Of a stretch of 64,000 bases of DNA, positions 53,404-60,629 are shown piece by piece; position 1 is the first letter of the stretch, and every line of letters begins with the position of its first letter. The DNA lies in NCBI GenBank assembly GCA_964530825.1, contig CAZHCA010000021.1:1-64000 (forward strand), in the 5' to 3' direction. The DNA comes from CAZHCA01 sp964530825 (GTDB lineage: Bacteria > Bacteroidota > Bacteroidia > Chitinophagales > Saprospiraceae). The notes beneath the pieces are model-generated. The model did not search any database, was not told where the DNA came from, and saw only the letters and a program-made list of their open reading frames with translations. The position numbers and the translations under genes are program-made.

Positions 53404-55374
53404 TTAAGACTCCATCTCCAAGCGAAATGCAACGTACCACTCCATTGCTTCCGGATTGCGCATACTGTCTTTATTGGCTGCCTGCTCGACTGGGTGGCCC
53501 ATCAGGATCTTTTTGACTGGTTTTTCCATCTTTTTACCACTAATGGTGTACGGGATAGCGGGCGTCGCCACGATGGCGTCGGGTACGTGGCGCGGACTGT
53601 AGTCGGTGCGCAACTGGGTTTTGATACGTTGTACCAGTGCCCCATCCAGGGGTACGCTTTCTTTCAGAACCACAAAGAGGGGCATAAAATGGCTGCCATC
53701 GGGTCGCTCAAGGTTAACGATCAGGCTGTCTTCTATCTCACCGATGGCGTGGAGACTCCGGTAAATCTCGGCCGTCCCGATACGGATGCCCTGGCGGTTT
53801 AGGGTAGCATCGGAGCGGCCCAGGATTACCAGGGTATTGCGAGGGGTGATGCGTACCCAGTCGCCGTGGCGCCAGGTGTTTGGGTAGGTGTCGAAATAAC
53901 TCTCGCGGTAACGTTCCTTGCCGGCGTCATTCCAAAAATAAATAGGCATGCTGGGCATGGGCTGGGTGATGACCATCTCTCCGACCTCATCGAACAGGAT
54001 ATGGCCAGCCTCGTCATAGGCTTTGAGGTCACAGCCCAGAGCCCGCACCTGAATCTCGCCTTCGAATACGGGTTCGAGCGGACAACCACCCACAAAGGCC
54101 GTGCACACGTCGGTACCCCCGCTCATAGAAGTAAGCCAAACATCGGGCTTGATGTATTCATACACGTAGGTGAAACCTTCGGGCGGCAGAGGCGCACCGG
54201 TCGAACCTATGGAGCGTAGCTTTGAGAGGTCAAACTGCTGCGCCACCTTCAGCTTCCGTTTCATACAGGCGACGATGAAGGGGGCCGACGTACCGAAATG
54301 GTGAACACCGGCCTGCTCGGCAAACCGCCACAATACCTGGAGGCTCGGGTAACCCGGTCCGCCGTCGTAGAGGGCGATGGTTGCCCCCAACAACAGGGCG
54401 CCTTGCAAGAAGTTCCACATCATCCAGCCGGTGGTGGAAAACCAGAAAAAGACCTCACCAGGGTGTACGTCATTATGGAAAGCCAAGTACTTGTAGTGCT
54501 CCAACAATACGCCTCCGTGCCCGTGGGTAATGGCCTTGGGCGCCCCAGTCGTGCCCGAAGAGTAAAGCACCCAAATGGGATGGTCAAAGGGTACAGGCAC
54601 AAAGGATAGGCCTTGATGGGGGGTCTCTAGGGCATCGGACCAGGGTAGACCGTGGGGGAGCTGCCCCGCATTGGCCGCCGCATTGAGGTATGGCACCATC
54701 ACTACCTTTTCCAGGCTAGGCAGCCCAGCGCAAATCTCTTGTAGTGTTTCCATCTTGTCATACGCCTTGCCGTTGTACTGGTAACCATCGACGGCCACTA
54801 GCACCCTGGGTTCGATCTGGCGAAAGCGATCGATCACACTGCTGATGCCAAAGTCAGGCGAGCAACTCGACCACACTGCCCCGATCGAGCAAGTAGCCAT
54901 AAAGGCAATGGTCGCTTCCGGAATGTTGGGCAGGTAGGCCACCACCCGGTCACCGGTTTCCACCCCCTGATTTTGCAGCCACTGGGCAAAGGCAGCGACA
55001 CGTGCTTCCAGCTCAGCCCAGGAAATGGCCTGCAGCTCGTGTCGCTCCGACTGAAAGAGGATAGCTGGCCGGTCTGGGTTTTTATGCCGAAAAAGGTGCT
55101 CAGCGTAGTTCAGTGTGCCGTGAGGAAACCATTCGGTCTCGATCATGGGCGTCTCGGTGCGCACCACACTGTAGGCATGGTGGAAGCGGATGTCGAAATA
55201 ATCAGTCAGGTACGCCCAAAAGTCTGTTACGTGGTCGACTGACCACTGCCATAGTTCGTTGTAATTACTGAAAACCAACCCATGGTGGGCCTGCAGCCAC
55301 GCCATAAAGCGCTGTAGATTGCTGTTATTTTTGATCTCAGGGGTGGGCGTCCAGAGGATGCGGGGTGCGGTCAT
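53404..55374 (-). CDS. Acetoacetate-CoA ligase
   Basis: 656 residues from Met at 55374 (MTAPRILWTPTP). Adenylate-forming enzyme: YAEHLFRHKNPDRPAILFQS, LYSSGTTGAPKAITHGHGGV (P-loop), FFWFSTTGWMMWNF, SGGTDVCTAFVGG, TWRHGDWVRITPRN, LGRSDATLNRQGIRIGTAEI and the C-terminal KKMEKPVKKILMG with the catalytic Lys in PYTISGKKMEKP. Length and order match acetoacetyl-CoA synthetase rather than acetyl-CoA synthetase. It activates acetoacetate for use in ketone-body or PHB metabolism. Confidence 0.93.
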   Translation of the reverse strand: MTAPRILWTPTPEIKNNSNLQRFMAWLQAHHGLVFSNYNELWQWSVDHVTDFWAYLTDYFDIRFHHAYSVVRTETPMIETEWFPHGTLNYAEHLFRHKNPDRPAILFQSERHELQAISWAELEARVAAFAQWLQNQGVETGDRVVAYLPNIPEATIAFMATCSIGAVWSSCSPDFGISSVIDRFRQIEPRVLVAVDGYQYNGKAYDKMETLQEICAGLPSLEKVVMVPYLNAAANAGQLPHGLPWSDALETPHQGLSFVPVPFDHPIWVLYSSGTTGAPKAITHGHGGVLLEHYKYLAFHNDVHPGEVFFWFSTTGWMMWNFLQGALLLGATIALYDGGPGYPSLQVLWRFAEQAGVHHFGTSAPFIVACMKRKLKVAQQFDLSKLRSIGSTGAPLPPEGFTYVYEYIKPDVWLTSMSGGTDVCTAFVGGCPLEPVFEGEIQVRALGCDLKAYDEAGHILFDEVGEMVITQPMPSMPIYFWNDAGKERYRESYFDTYPNTWRHGDWVRITPRNTLVILGRSDATLNRQGIRIGTAEIYRSLHAIGEIEDSLIVNLERPDGSHFMPLFVVLKESVPLDGALVQRIKTQLRTDYSPRHVPDAIVATPAIPYTISGKKMEKPVKKILMGHPVEQAANKDSMRNPEAMEWYVAFRLEMES

Positions 55375-55417
55375 GGTCAAGGCTTTTTCCAAGGAAAATA
55401 AAAAAAACAACAGGTTA

Positions 55418-56866
55418 TTAGCGCACCCGGTACACTAATCGGAATCCCCGATAAGGGTCGCCCTTGCCGGGGCTTGCCCGCTTGCGACGCGCCACCCGGC
55501 AGTCGTTGTCCAGGCCATGCACTGAGCCGCCACGCACCACTCGGGCCGTACCTTGGTCAGGACCGGCAGGATTTTCCAGCACCTGGCCGCTGGCGTAAAC
55601 GTCACGGGCGTACCAATCCTGGCACCACTCTTCTACGTTGCCGCTCATATCGTAGAGGCCTAATTCATTGGGCGCCAATAGCCCGACCACCTGTACGTCG
55701 TTTTTGCTGTTCGATATAAAGTGCGCTACTTCGTAAATCGTATTGCTGCCGGCAAAAAGCGTATTTTGGCTTTGCTGTCCGCCGCGGGCTGCGTACTCCC
55801 ACTCGGCCTCGGTCGGCAGGCGCAGCACGTAAGGCCAGTCCAACTTCCGTTGCATGCGACGTGCGAAGGCCACTGCTTCATCGTAAGTGACATTGACGAC
55901 CGGGCATTCCATGCAGGCGGGGTCATTGCCGCGAGGCAGATCGCCAACCACTTCCTGCCAGTAGGCGCGCGTCACTTCGTGCTGCATAATAAAAAAGCTG
56001 CTCACATCTACCCGTTGCATTGGCTTTTCATCAGCTCCGCAGCCATGCTGCCCGGGGGTGCAGCCCCGGGCGTAGCGGCCGCCGGCCACGTACTCAAAGC
56101 CAGGCAGTTGAAACTGCGTCGTGACAAACCCTTGCTCCATCATATCGCGAGTAGTAGATTCGGGCGTGTTCGTCCTATCGCTTTGGCTATCGGTATTTCT
56201 TCTGCTACTGGCTTCGGTAAGTTGCAGCAAAAAGGGATACTGACCGTAATTGGTCAGGAGATCTATCGCCTTATCCAATTGTACGGCGGTGGCTTGGCTG
56301 GTCTCAGCTTCAATAATGATGCCCGCTACACCTTGCGCGGTGAACAGGGGGGCCCCAGATGTACCGCGCGACAGCCCGATCACGTCCACGTAGATGCGGT
56401 CGTTGCGCACCTGGTTCACGGTGCCGTAGGCGGCCTCGGTGGGCACGTACCATTCGCCGTTTCGCCCCACGTAGAGGGCGCGGTCGCCCCGCTCAACCTG
56501 GCGGCCTGCGATGGCCGGATCGCGCTGGAAGGCCGAAGGGGCATCGCACTCCAGCAGGGCCAAATCCCATTCGCTGTTTGACCGGATGAGGGCGGCGCTG
56601 TACTCCCGATAGTCGTCGCGGAAACGCACTTTGATAGTGGCCGACTCCCCGCTCTGCTCTACTACATGGGCAGCGGTGGCGATGAAAAGCTTACCGTCGC
56701 GGGCACCGGTCACCAACCCGAAGCCGTCCTCGCCGTAGCCGCTTTCGAATTCGGTATGGATGGCAGTGACCTGGGGCGTGACTTTTTCGCTCATGACTTG
56801 TTCGGGCGTGAGCGCCTGGGCCAGCAGATGCAACGGAAAACAAAGAAAGAGCAAAAAGCGCAGCAT
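55418..56866 (-). CDS. Secreted trypsin-like protease fused to FGE-like domain, copy 1
   Basis: 482 residues from Met at 56866 (MLRFLLFLCFPLHL), signal peptide ending HLLAQ. The N-terminal ~190 residues form a trypsin-like domain with triad His67 (FIATAAHVV), Asp101 (SEWDLALLEC) and Ser170 (RGTSGAPLF). After a low-complexity linker (SSRRNTDSQSDRTNTPESTT) comes an FGE/sulfatase-modifying-like domain (FEYVAGGRYARGCTP, VSSFFIMQHEVTRAYWQEVV, LRLPTEAEWEYAARGG, LGLYDMSGNVEEWCQDWYAR, VVRGGSVHGLDNDCRVARRK). FGE catalytic cysteines are not clearly retained. Its C-terminus is not variable-region like. Paralogue of the gene at 58.3 kb. Confidence 0.88.
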   Translation of the reverse strand: MLRFLLFLCFPLHLLAQALTPEQVMSEKVTPQVTAIHTEFESGYGEDGFGLVTGARDGKLFIATAAHVVEQSGESATIKVRFRDDYREYSAALIRSNSEWDLALLECDAPSAFQRDPAIAGRQVERGDRALYVGRNGEWYVPTEAAYGTVNQVRNDRIYVDVIGLSRGTSGAPLFTAQGVAGIIIEAETSQATAVQLDKAIDLLTNYGQYPFLLQLTEASSRRNTDSQSDRTNTPESTTRDMMEQGFVTTQFQLPGFEYVAGGRYARGCTPGQHGCGADEKPMQRVDVSSFFIMQHEVTRAYWQEVVGDLPRGNDPACMECPVVNVTYDEAVAFARRMQRKLDWPYVLRLPTEAEWEYAARGGQQSQNTLFAGSNTIYEVAHFISNSKNDVQVVGLLAPNELGLYDMSGNVEEWCQDWYARDVYASGQVLENPAGPDQGTARVVRGGSVHGLDNDCRVARRKRASPGKGDPYRGFRLVYRVR

Positions 56867-56944
56867 AGTTCGAATTTTCGCAAGGGCTAAAATAAGCACT
56901 TTGTTGGAAAGTGGTAAGGTATACCAGTGATGAAGAACACTGCC

Positions 56945-57790
56945 TCAATTTAACCAGCCCAACTCCGCCAGCACCGGAAAGTGATCCGAGTAGAAACGGC
57001 CATCTTTGGTGTCGGTCAATACGGCGTATTTCTCTACTCGAAAATCGCCCGGCGTGCAGAAGATATAATCGATCCGCCGTAGAAAAGGCGCCTCCTCCGG
57101 CCGGAAAGCATTGAAGGTACCCAGCGGACCAAAAGGCGAGAGCTCCGTTTCATCGTAGGTATCGACCAGCACTTTACTGAACATCCGGACCGGATCTGAC
57201 TGGGGCAAGGCATTAAAATCGCCCATTACCAAGGCAGGGTGGCCCAGATTCTCGTTGCGCAGAGCTAGTTGCTCCAGAACGAGAAGGGACGACTCGCGAC
57301 GCGCTTCTTCCCCTACGTGATCGAAGTGTGCATTGAGCACCCATAGGTGCCTGCCGTCGGTGCTTTTCAGCAGGGCGGCCGTACAGATGCGCTCCAAAGC
57401 GGCGTCCCACCCTACCGAGGGTCGGTTGGGTGTGGGGGACAGCCAGAAGGTCGAGGACTCGACCAGCGAAAAGCGATCGGTGCGAAAGAAAAGGGCAGTG
57501 TATTCGCCTTCGGTTTTGCCATCGTCGCGCCCGACCCCCACGTAGGTGTAGTCCTGTAGGACCGAATCGAGGTAGGTGACCTGGTGGTGCAGCCCCTCCT
57601 GAATGCCTAGTACATCGGGCTGGTAAAAACGGATCTGAAGGGCCAGGTCGGCCTTGCGGTTGCCCCAGTGATTGGGCGCATCGCTCGGATTATCGAACCG
57701 TATGTTATAGGTCATGACAGTAAGCGACTGGGCCATGGCGTTGATATGGAAGAACAGGAATAAGCAAATGGATAGCAGCTTGGTCATCAT
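56945..57790 (-). CDS. Secreted endonuclease/exonuclease/phosphatase-family protein
   Basis: 281 residues from Met at 57790, or Met at 57787; signal peptide ending FHINAMAQ. EEP motifs: MTYNIRFDNPSDAPNHWGNR, VLGIQEGLHHQVTYL (catalytic Glu), HLWVLNAHFDHVGEEARRE, ALVMGDFNALPQ and YSDHFPVLAELG with the terminal SDH. Typical of secreted Bacteroidota phosphodiesterases acting on nucleic acids or sugar/lipid phosphates. It separates the two protease-FGE paralogues. Confidence 0.9.
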   Translation of the reverse strand: MMTKLLSICLFLFFHINAMAQSLTVMTYNIRFDNPSDAPNHWGNRKADLALQIRFYQPDVLGIQEGLHHQVTYLDSVLQDYTYVGVGRDDGKTEGEYTALFFRTDRFSLVESSTFWLSPTPNRPSVGWDAALERICTAALLKSTDGRHLWVLNAHFDHVGEEARRESSLLVLEQLALRNENLGHPALVMGDFNALPQSDPVRMFSKVLVDTYDETELSPFGPLGTFNAFRPEEAPFLRRIDYIFCTPGDFRVEKYAVLTDTKDGRFYSDHFPVLAELGWLN

Positions 57791-57969
57791 CGTTTTTTTT
57801 GGTGAATATAAAAAGCCCCGAAGACAAAAAAGGGTACCTAGGGGTTTAACCAATTCCGCGGTGTAAGCGGTAAGCTGCTATGGACGCTAGTGGCATTCTT
57901 CGATGGTGAGCGGCCGTCTTGCGAAATAGAGCGATGCCCGGAAACTAGCCTATCCAATCCGATCGCGAT

Positions 57970-58140
57970 TCAGAGAACTGACCCGGTAGGTCTTGGTAAT
58001 AAGGCCCCGGTAGCCCCCGCGGGATGATCCCGGAAGTGCTGATCCACCTGCAAAATTTTGTGCCCTCGCAGAAATCGATTCATGATTTCTTGTTCCGTAC
58101 CGTCATCCTGCAACGGTATGGTAAATATTCTTATTTGCAT
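57970..58140 (-). pseudogene. 5' fragment of a DGR-associated small accessory ORF (HRDC-type N-terminus)
   Basis: 56 residues, ATG at 58140 after TTTTTT. The first ~36 (MQIRIFTIPLQDDGTEQEIM, NRFLRGHKILQVDQHF) resemble the conserved start of small proteins encoded beside reverse transcriptases in DGR loci (M-x-I-x-I-F-T-I-P ... NxFLxxHxIxxV). After that the expected W-x-F-C-V part is missing; the tail RDHPAGATGALLPRPTGSVL is unlike the family, indicating truncation or deletion. Family assignment is from memory. The rest of the gene and RT are not found nearby. Confidence 0.5.
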
Positions 58141-58149
58141 AAAAAATTG

Positions 58150-58164
58150 GGGGGCTTGCGCCCC
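58150..58164 (-). terminator. Terminator-like hairpin before the accessory-ORF fragment
   Basis: On the - strand GGGGC-GCAA-GCCCC with a GNRA tetraloop, then CCAATTTTTT directly before the ATG at 58140. It probably ends the protease-FGE transcript. Confidence 0.7.
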
Positions 58165-58183
58165 TGGTTTCCCTTCTGCCTTT

Positions 58184-58255
58184 GCGGTGGGCACGCCGAC
58201 CCGGGCGGCTCGGGCGCTCCGCCGCCCAGCCAGCCCGGGCCCGCATGCCCACCGC
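58184..58255. repeat. Large GC-rich hairpin/cruciform downstream of the FGE variable-like region
   Basis: The outer arms GCGGTGGGCACGC (58184-58196) and GCATGCCCACCGC (58243-58255) pair except for one G-T. Inside, CCCGGGC (58200-58206) pairs with GCCCGGG (58233-58239), or alternatively GGGCGGC (58203-58209) with GCCGCCC (58221-58227). It lies 58 bp past the gene stop. Hairpins just downstream of the variable region are a feature of DGR targets. Confidence 0.7.
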
Positions 58256-58312
58256 TTGCTCATAGACAAGGCTGCCGAAGATAAGATTTTCCCCGGATAA
58301 ATGCCCGCCGAA

Positions 58313-59770
58313 TCACTGGGAGGAAACCACCCGGAAACCGACATAGCCGCTGCGGGCGTCGGGATTGCCGTTGTCGCGATTAGCAGCACGGCAGTACTGC
58401 GGACTGCTGATCCAGCCGCCGCCGCGGAGCACGCGATCCGAGCCTCTACCAGGTCCGGTTGGATTTCGTTGCGCCGCTGCCGGATACTCTCCGTACCAAT
58501 CCGCACACCACTCCCACACATTGCCACTCATATCGTAAAGACCTAATTGGTTGGCCTTTTTTTGCCCTACCGGGTGGGTTTGCCCACCGCTATTCCCATC
58601 ATACCAAGCTACCTCGTCGATAGTATTGCTGCCGCTGTACAAGTGGTTATCTTTTGCGCCCCGTTCGCCGCCCCGGGCCGCGTATTCCCACTCTGCCTCG
58701 GTCGGCAGGCGGTAGTTTTGTCCGGTCTTTTGGCTCAGCCATTCTGCATAAGCAACCGCATCATTCCAGGAAACGTGAATGACCGGATGGCGATATTCTA
58801 CTTGAGGCCTAATATCACCCGACACATCGCACTTCCAGTTTACCCCATCCTTTTTTTCGTAACTACTTCCCGTCCAAATATAACTCCACCCTTCTTTATC
58901 AGTATCGGTTCTGTAGCCACTATCCTCAATAAAAGCCATAAATTGCCCTACCGTCACCTCATGCACACTCATGTAAAAGGCATCCACGGTCACCTCGTGG
59001 GCGGGCTTTTCATCATCCTCGCAATCCCCATCCCGCGCTTCGCTGGCGCAGCCCATGGTGAAGGTACCGCCGGGCACGGTTACCATTTCGGGGGTGGGTG
59101 TTGTAGATAATGGTACATTGTTATCACCTCCAAAAAAATAGGAAAATTCCCCATAGTTGGTCAGCACCCGCTCGAGTCGATCCATAGTTACGGCTTGCGC
59201 TACAGCCTGCTCTGCATCAATGATCAGTCCGACAATTCCCGCCCTACTGATCAGGGGCGCCCCGGAGGTGCCGCGCGAGAGGCCGATCACATCGACCAGG
59301 ATACGATCGTCGCGTACCGTGTTGACCAGGCCATCGGTTTTCGTGGTTGGAATATACCACTGTTGGTTTCTACCCACATAGCTCACAGCGGCCCCATTTT
59401 GTACCATTTCCCCCTTGTAATCCGGATTCCATTGATAGGCCCTGGGTTTTTCACACTCCAGCAGGGCGATATCCCATTCGCTATTGGAGCGAATCAAAGT
59501 GGCCGGGTATTCCCGGTAGTCGGCCCGAAAACGCAGCTTAATGGTAGCCTGCGCTCCCACCTGCTCTACTACGTGTGCGGCAGTAGCAATGAAGAGCAGG
59601 CCATCGCGCTCGCCGGTCACGAAGCCGAACCCATCCTCGGCGAAGCCATTCGCAAATTCGGTATGGATGGCCACCACATTTTGCCGCAGGCGCATGGCCG
59701 TGGCGCGCTGCGCTTGGGCAATTACGCAGGAAAGGAAAAGGACAAAAAGCGGCAGCAGCAAAAAGCGCAT
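58313..59770 (-). CDS. Secreted trypsin-like protease fused to FGE-like domain with variable-region-type C-terminus, copy 2
   Basis: 485 residues. Signal peptide ending VIAQA. Trypsin-like domain with His66 (IATAAHVV), Asp100 (NSEWDIALLEC) and Ser169 (LSRGTSGAPL). FGE-like domain from ~232: VPGGTFTMGCASEARDGD, VDAFYMSVHEVTVGQFMAFI, HPVIHVSWNDAVAYAEWL, YRLPTEAEWEYAARGGERG, LYDMSGNVWEWCADWYGE. It ends DRVLRGGGWISSPQYCRAAN, RDNGNPDARSGYVGF, RVVSSQ, the DGR variable-region layout in which Asn codons of the common RGGSWNNNPQNCRAANRNN form are replaced. The gene is followed by a big hairpin and truncated accessory ORF. Confidence 0.9.
   Translation of the reverse strand: MRFLLLPLFVLFLSCVIAQAQRATAMRLRQNVVAIHTEFANGFAEDGFGFVTGERDGLLFIATAAHVVEQVGAQATIKLRFRADYREYPATLIRSNSEWDIALLECEKPRAYQWNPDYKGEMVQNGAAVSYVGRNQQWYIPTTKTDGLVNTVRDDRILVDVIGLSRGTSGAPLISRAGIVGLIIDAEQAVAQAVTMDRLERVLTNYGEFSYFFGGDNNVPLSTTPTPEMVTVPGGTFTMGCASEARDGDCEDDEKPAHEVTVDAFYMSVHEVTVGQFMAFIEDSGYRTDTDKEGWSYIWTGSSYEKKDGVNWKCDVSGDIRPQVEYRHPVIHVSWNDAVAYAEWLSQKTGQNYRLPTEAEWEYAARGGERGAKDNHLYSGSNTIDEVAWYDGNSGGQTHPVGQKKANQLGLYDMSGNVWEWCADWYGEYPAAAQRNPTGPGRGSDRVLRGGGWISSPQYCRAANRDNGNPDARSGYVGFRVVSSQ
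58316..58441 (-). other. Candidate DGR variable region (VR)
   Basis: The last ~42 codons. Residues at positions usually Asn/Asp in the relatives (W-I-S-S, Q-Y-C, R-D-N-G-N-P-D-A-R-S-G-Y) are those that A-specific mutagenesis would alter, while Cys, Gly, Arg and hydrophobic framework residues are kept. No template repeat with this sequence was seen in the window, so this remains a candidate. Confidence 0.45.
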
Positions 59771-59915
59771 ACAAGGGTTGGGTTTAGAGCGCTGTTAAAA
59801 TAGCAAAAACCATTGATTTGGTAGCCACCAGCGCTGCCAGACTGCCGATTTACCCCTCCGCGTTCTCTGTGTCCTCTGTGGTAAAATCATTACCTTTACA
59901 TCAAACACCAACCTC
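59771..59915. other. Intergenic divergent region with CTCTGTG-type repeat
   Basis: 145 bp between divergent genes. 59856-59886 reads CTCCGCGTTCTCTGTGTCCT then CTGTGGTAAAA, a sequence type dispersed in Bacteroidota and other genomes. TACCTTTA at 59891 resembles a -7 element for the + strand genes. Confidence 0.4.
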
Positions 59916-60629
59916 ATGCGCTTCACACTTTTTTCTATCGTATGCTTACCCCTGCTAGCTTTCGGCCAATGCCCGGAACTTCCAGCTTCGGGGGGTGCAC
60001 TGGGCTATCAGGACCGCGGCAACCGCTGCGAGGGTCTTTACCGGGCCAGGGTGAGCAGTGCTGATCTGGAGCTAGTGCAATTCACCATGGGTGCGCTGGT
60101 TTTCAAAGGAGAAGAAGACGAAGTTATCATACTGAGCACCCCGGCGAAGGGCATCGATGGGGCCGTCAAGGTGCGGGCACGGGGTATCCCCAACGACCTC
60201 TTTTACCGTATGGACGCCGAGCTGGCCCACCCCCGCGCCACCCTCGAGTGGCGGGTACGCGATGTACTGGCCCGCGACAGCCGCACCCGCTACGCACGCA
60301 ATATCGGCCTCTACGGCTACCAGGACGAATCGGCCGACCCGGTGTATGTGCCCATTCGCGCTAGCTCTACCGCCATGGAAAGTATACCCCTTGAGGATAC
60401 CCTGTTGATTCAACTAATCAGTTCAACCCGCCTAAGCCGAGTAGAGTGGAAGATCCGCAACCAAACCGAATACCAACTGCTGAACGACGGGCGTTCTTAT
60501 CGGGCGGGGCGTCCCATCCTGATCCGGCTACCCAAAAACCTGAAAGCACTCGAATACACCATCGAAATCCGGGCCAAAGTTTACAACGAGCCGGATACCC
60601 TGCAACGTCGTTTTGACTTTCGCCTATGA
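59916..60629 (+). CDS. Secreted protein of unknown function in protease/EAD cluster
   Basis: 237 residues. Signal peptide ending LLAFGQ. GGALGYQDRGNRCEGLYRAR with a Cys pair, then beta-rich FTMGALVFKGEEDEVIILST, GIPNDLFYRMDAELAHPRA, LEWRVRDVLARDSRTRYARN and a C-terminal LEYTIEIRAKVYNEPDTLQR. No known family. Its stop overlaps the next start (ATGA), so the two are co-translated. Possibly exported partner or ligand of the downstream EAD-TM protein. Confidence 0.75.
   Translation: MRFTLFSIVCLPLLAFGQCPELPASGGALGYQDRGNRCEGLYRARVSSADLELVQFTMGALVFKGEEDEVIILSTPAKGIDGAVKVRARGIPNDLFYRMDAELAHPRATLEWRVRDVLARDSRTRYARNIGLYGYQDESADPVYVPIRASSTAMESIPLEDTLLIQLISSTRLSRVEWKIRNQTEYQLLNDGRSYRAGRPILIRLPKNLKALEYTIEIRAKVYNEPDTLQRRFDFRL

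Noticed and set aside
55418..55545. C-terminus of protease-FGE copy 1 as the template or a second variable region
   Set aside because: It lacks the NCRxAN and Asn-rich pattern and is not similar to 58316-58441 beyond general FGE likeness.
55721..56581. A 286-codon + strand frame opposite protease-FGE copy 1
   Set aside because: No domain or signal; the - strand frame carries the catalytic triad and FGE motifs.
58024..58300. Two + strand frames across the GC-rich hairpin
   Set aside because: They translate the inverted repeat and have no start context or family match.
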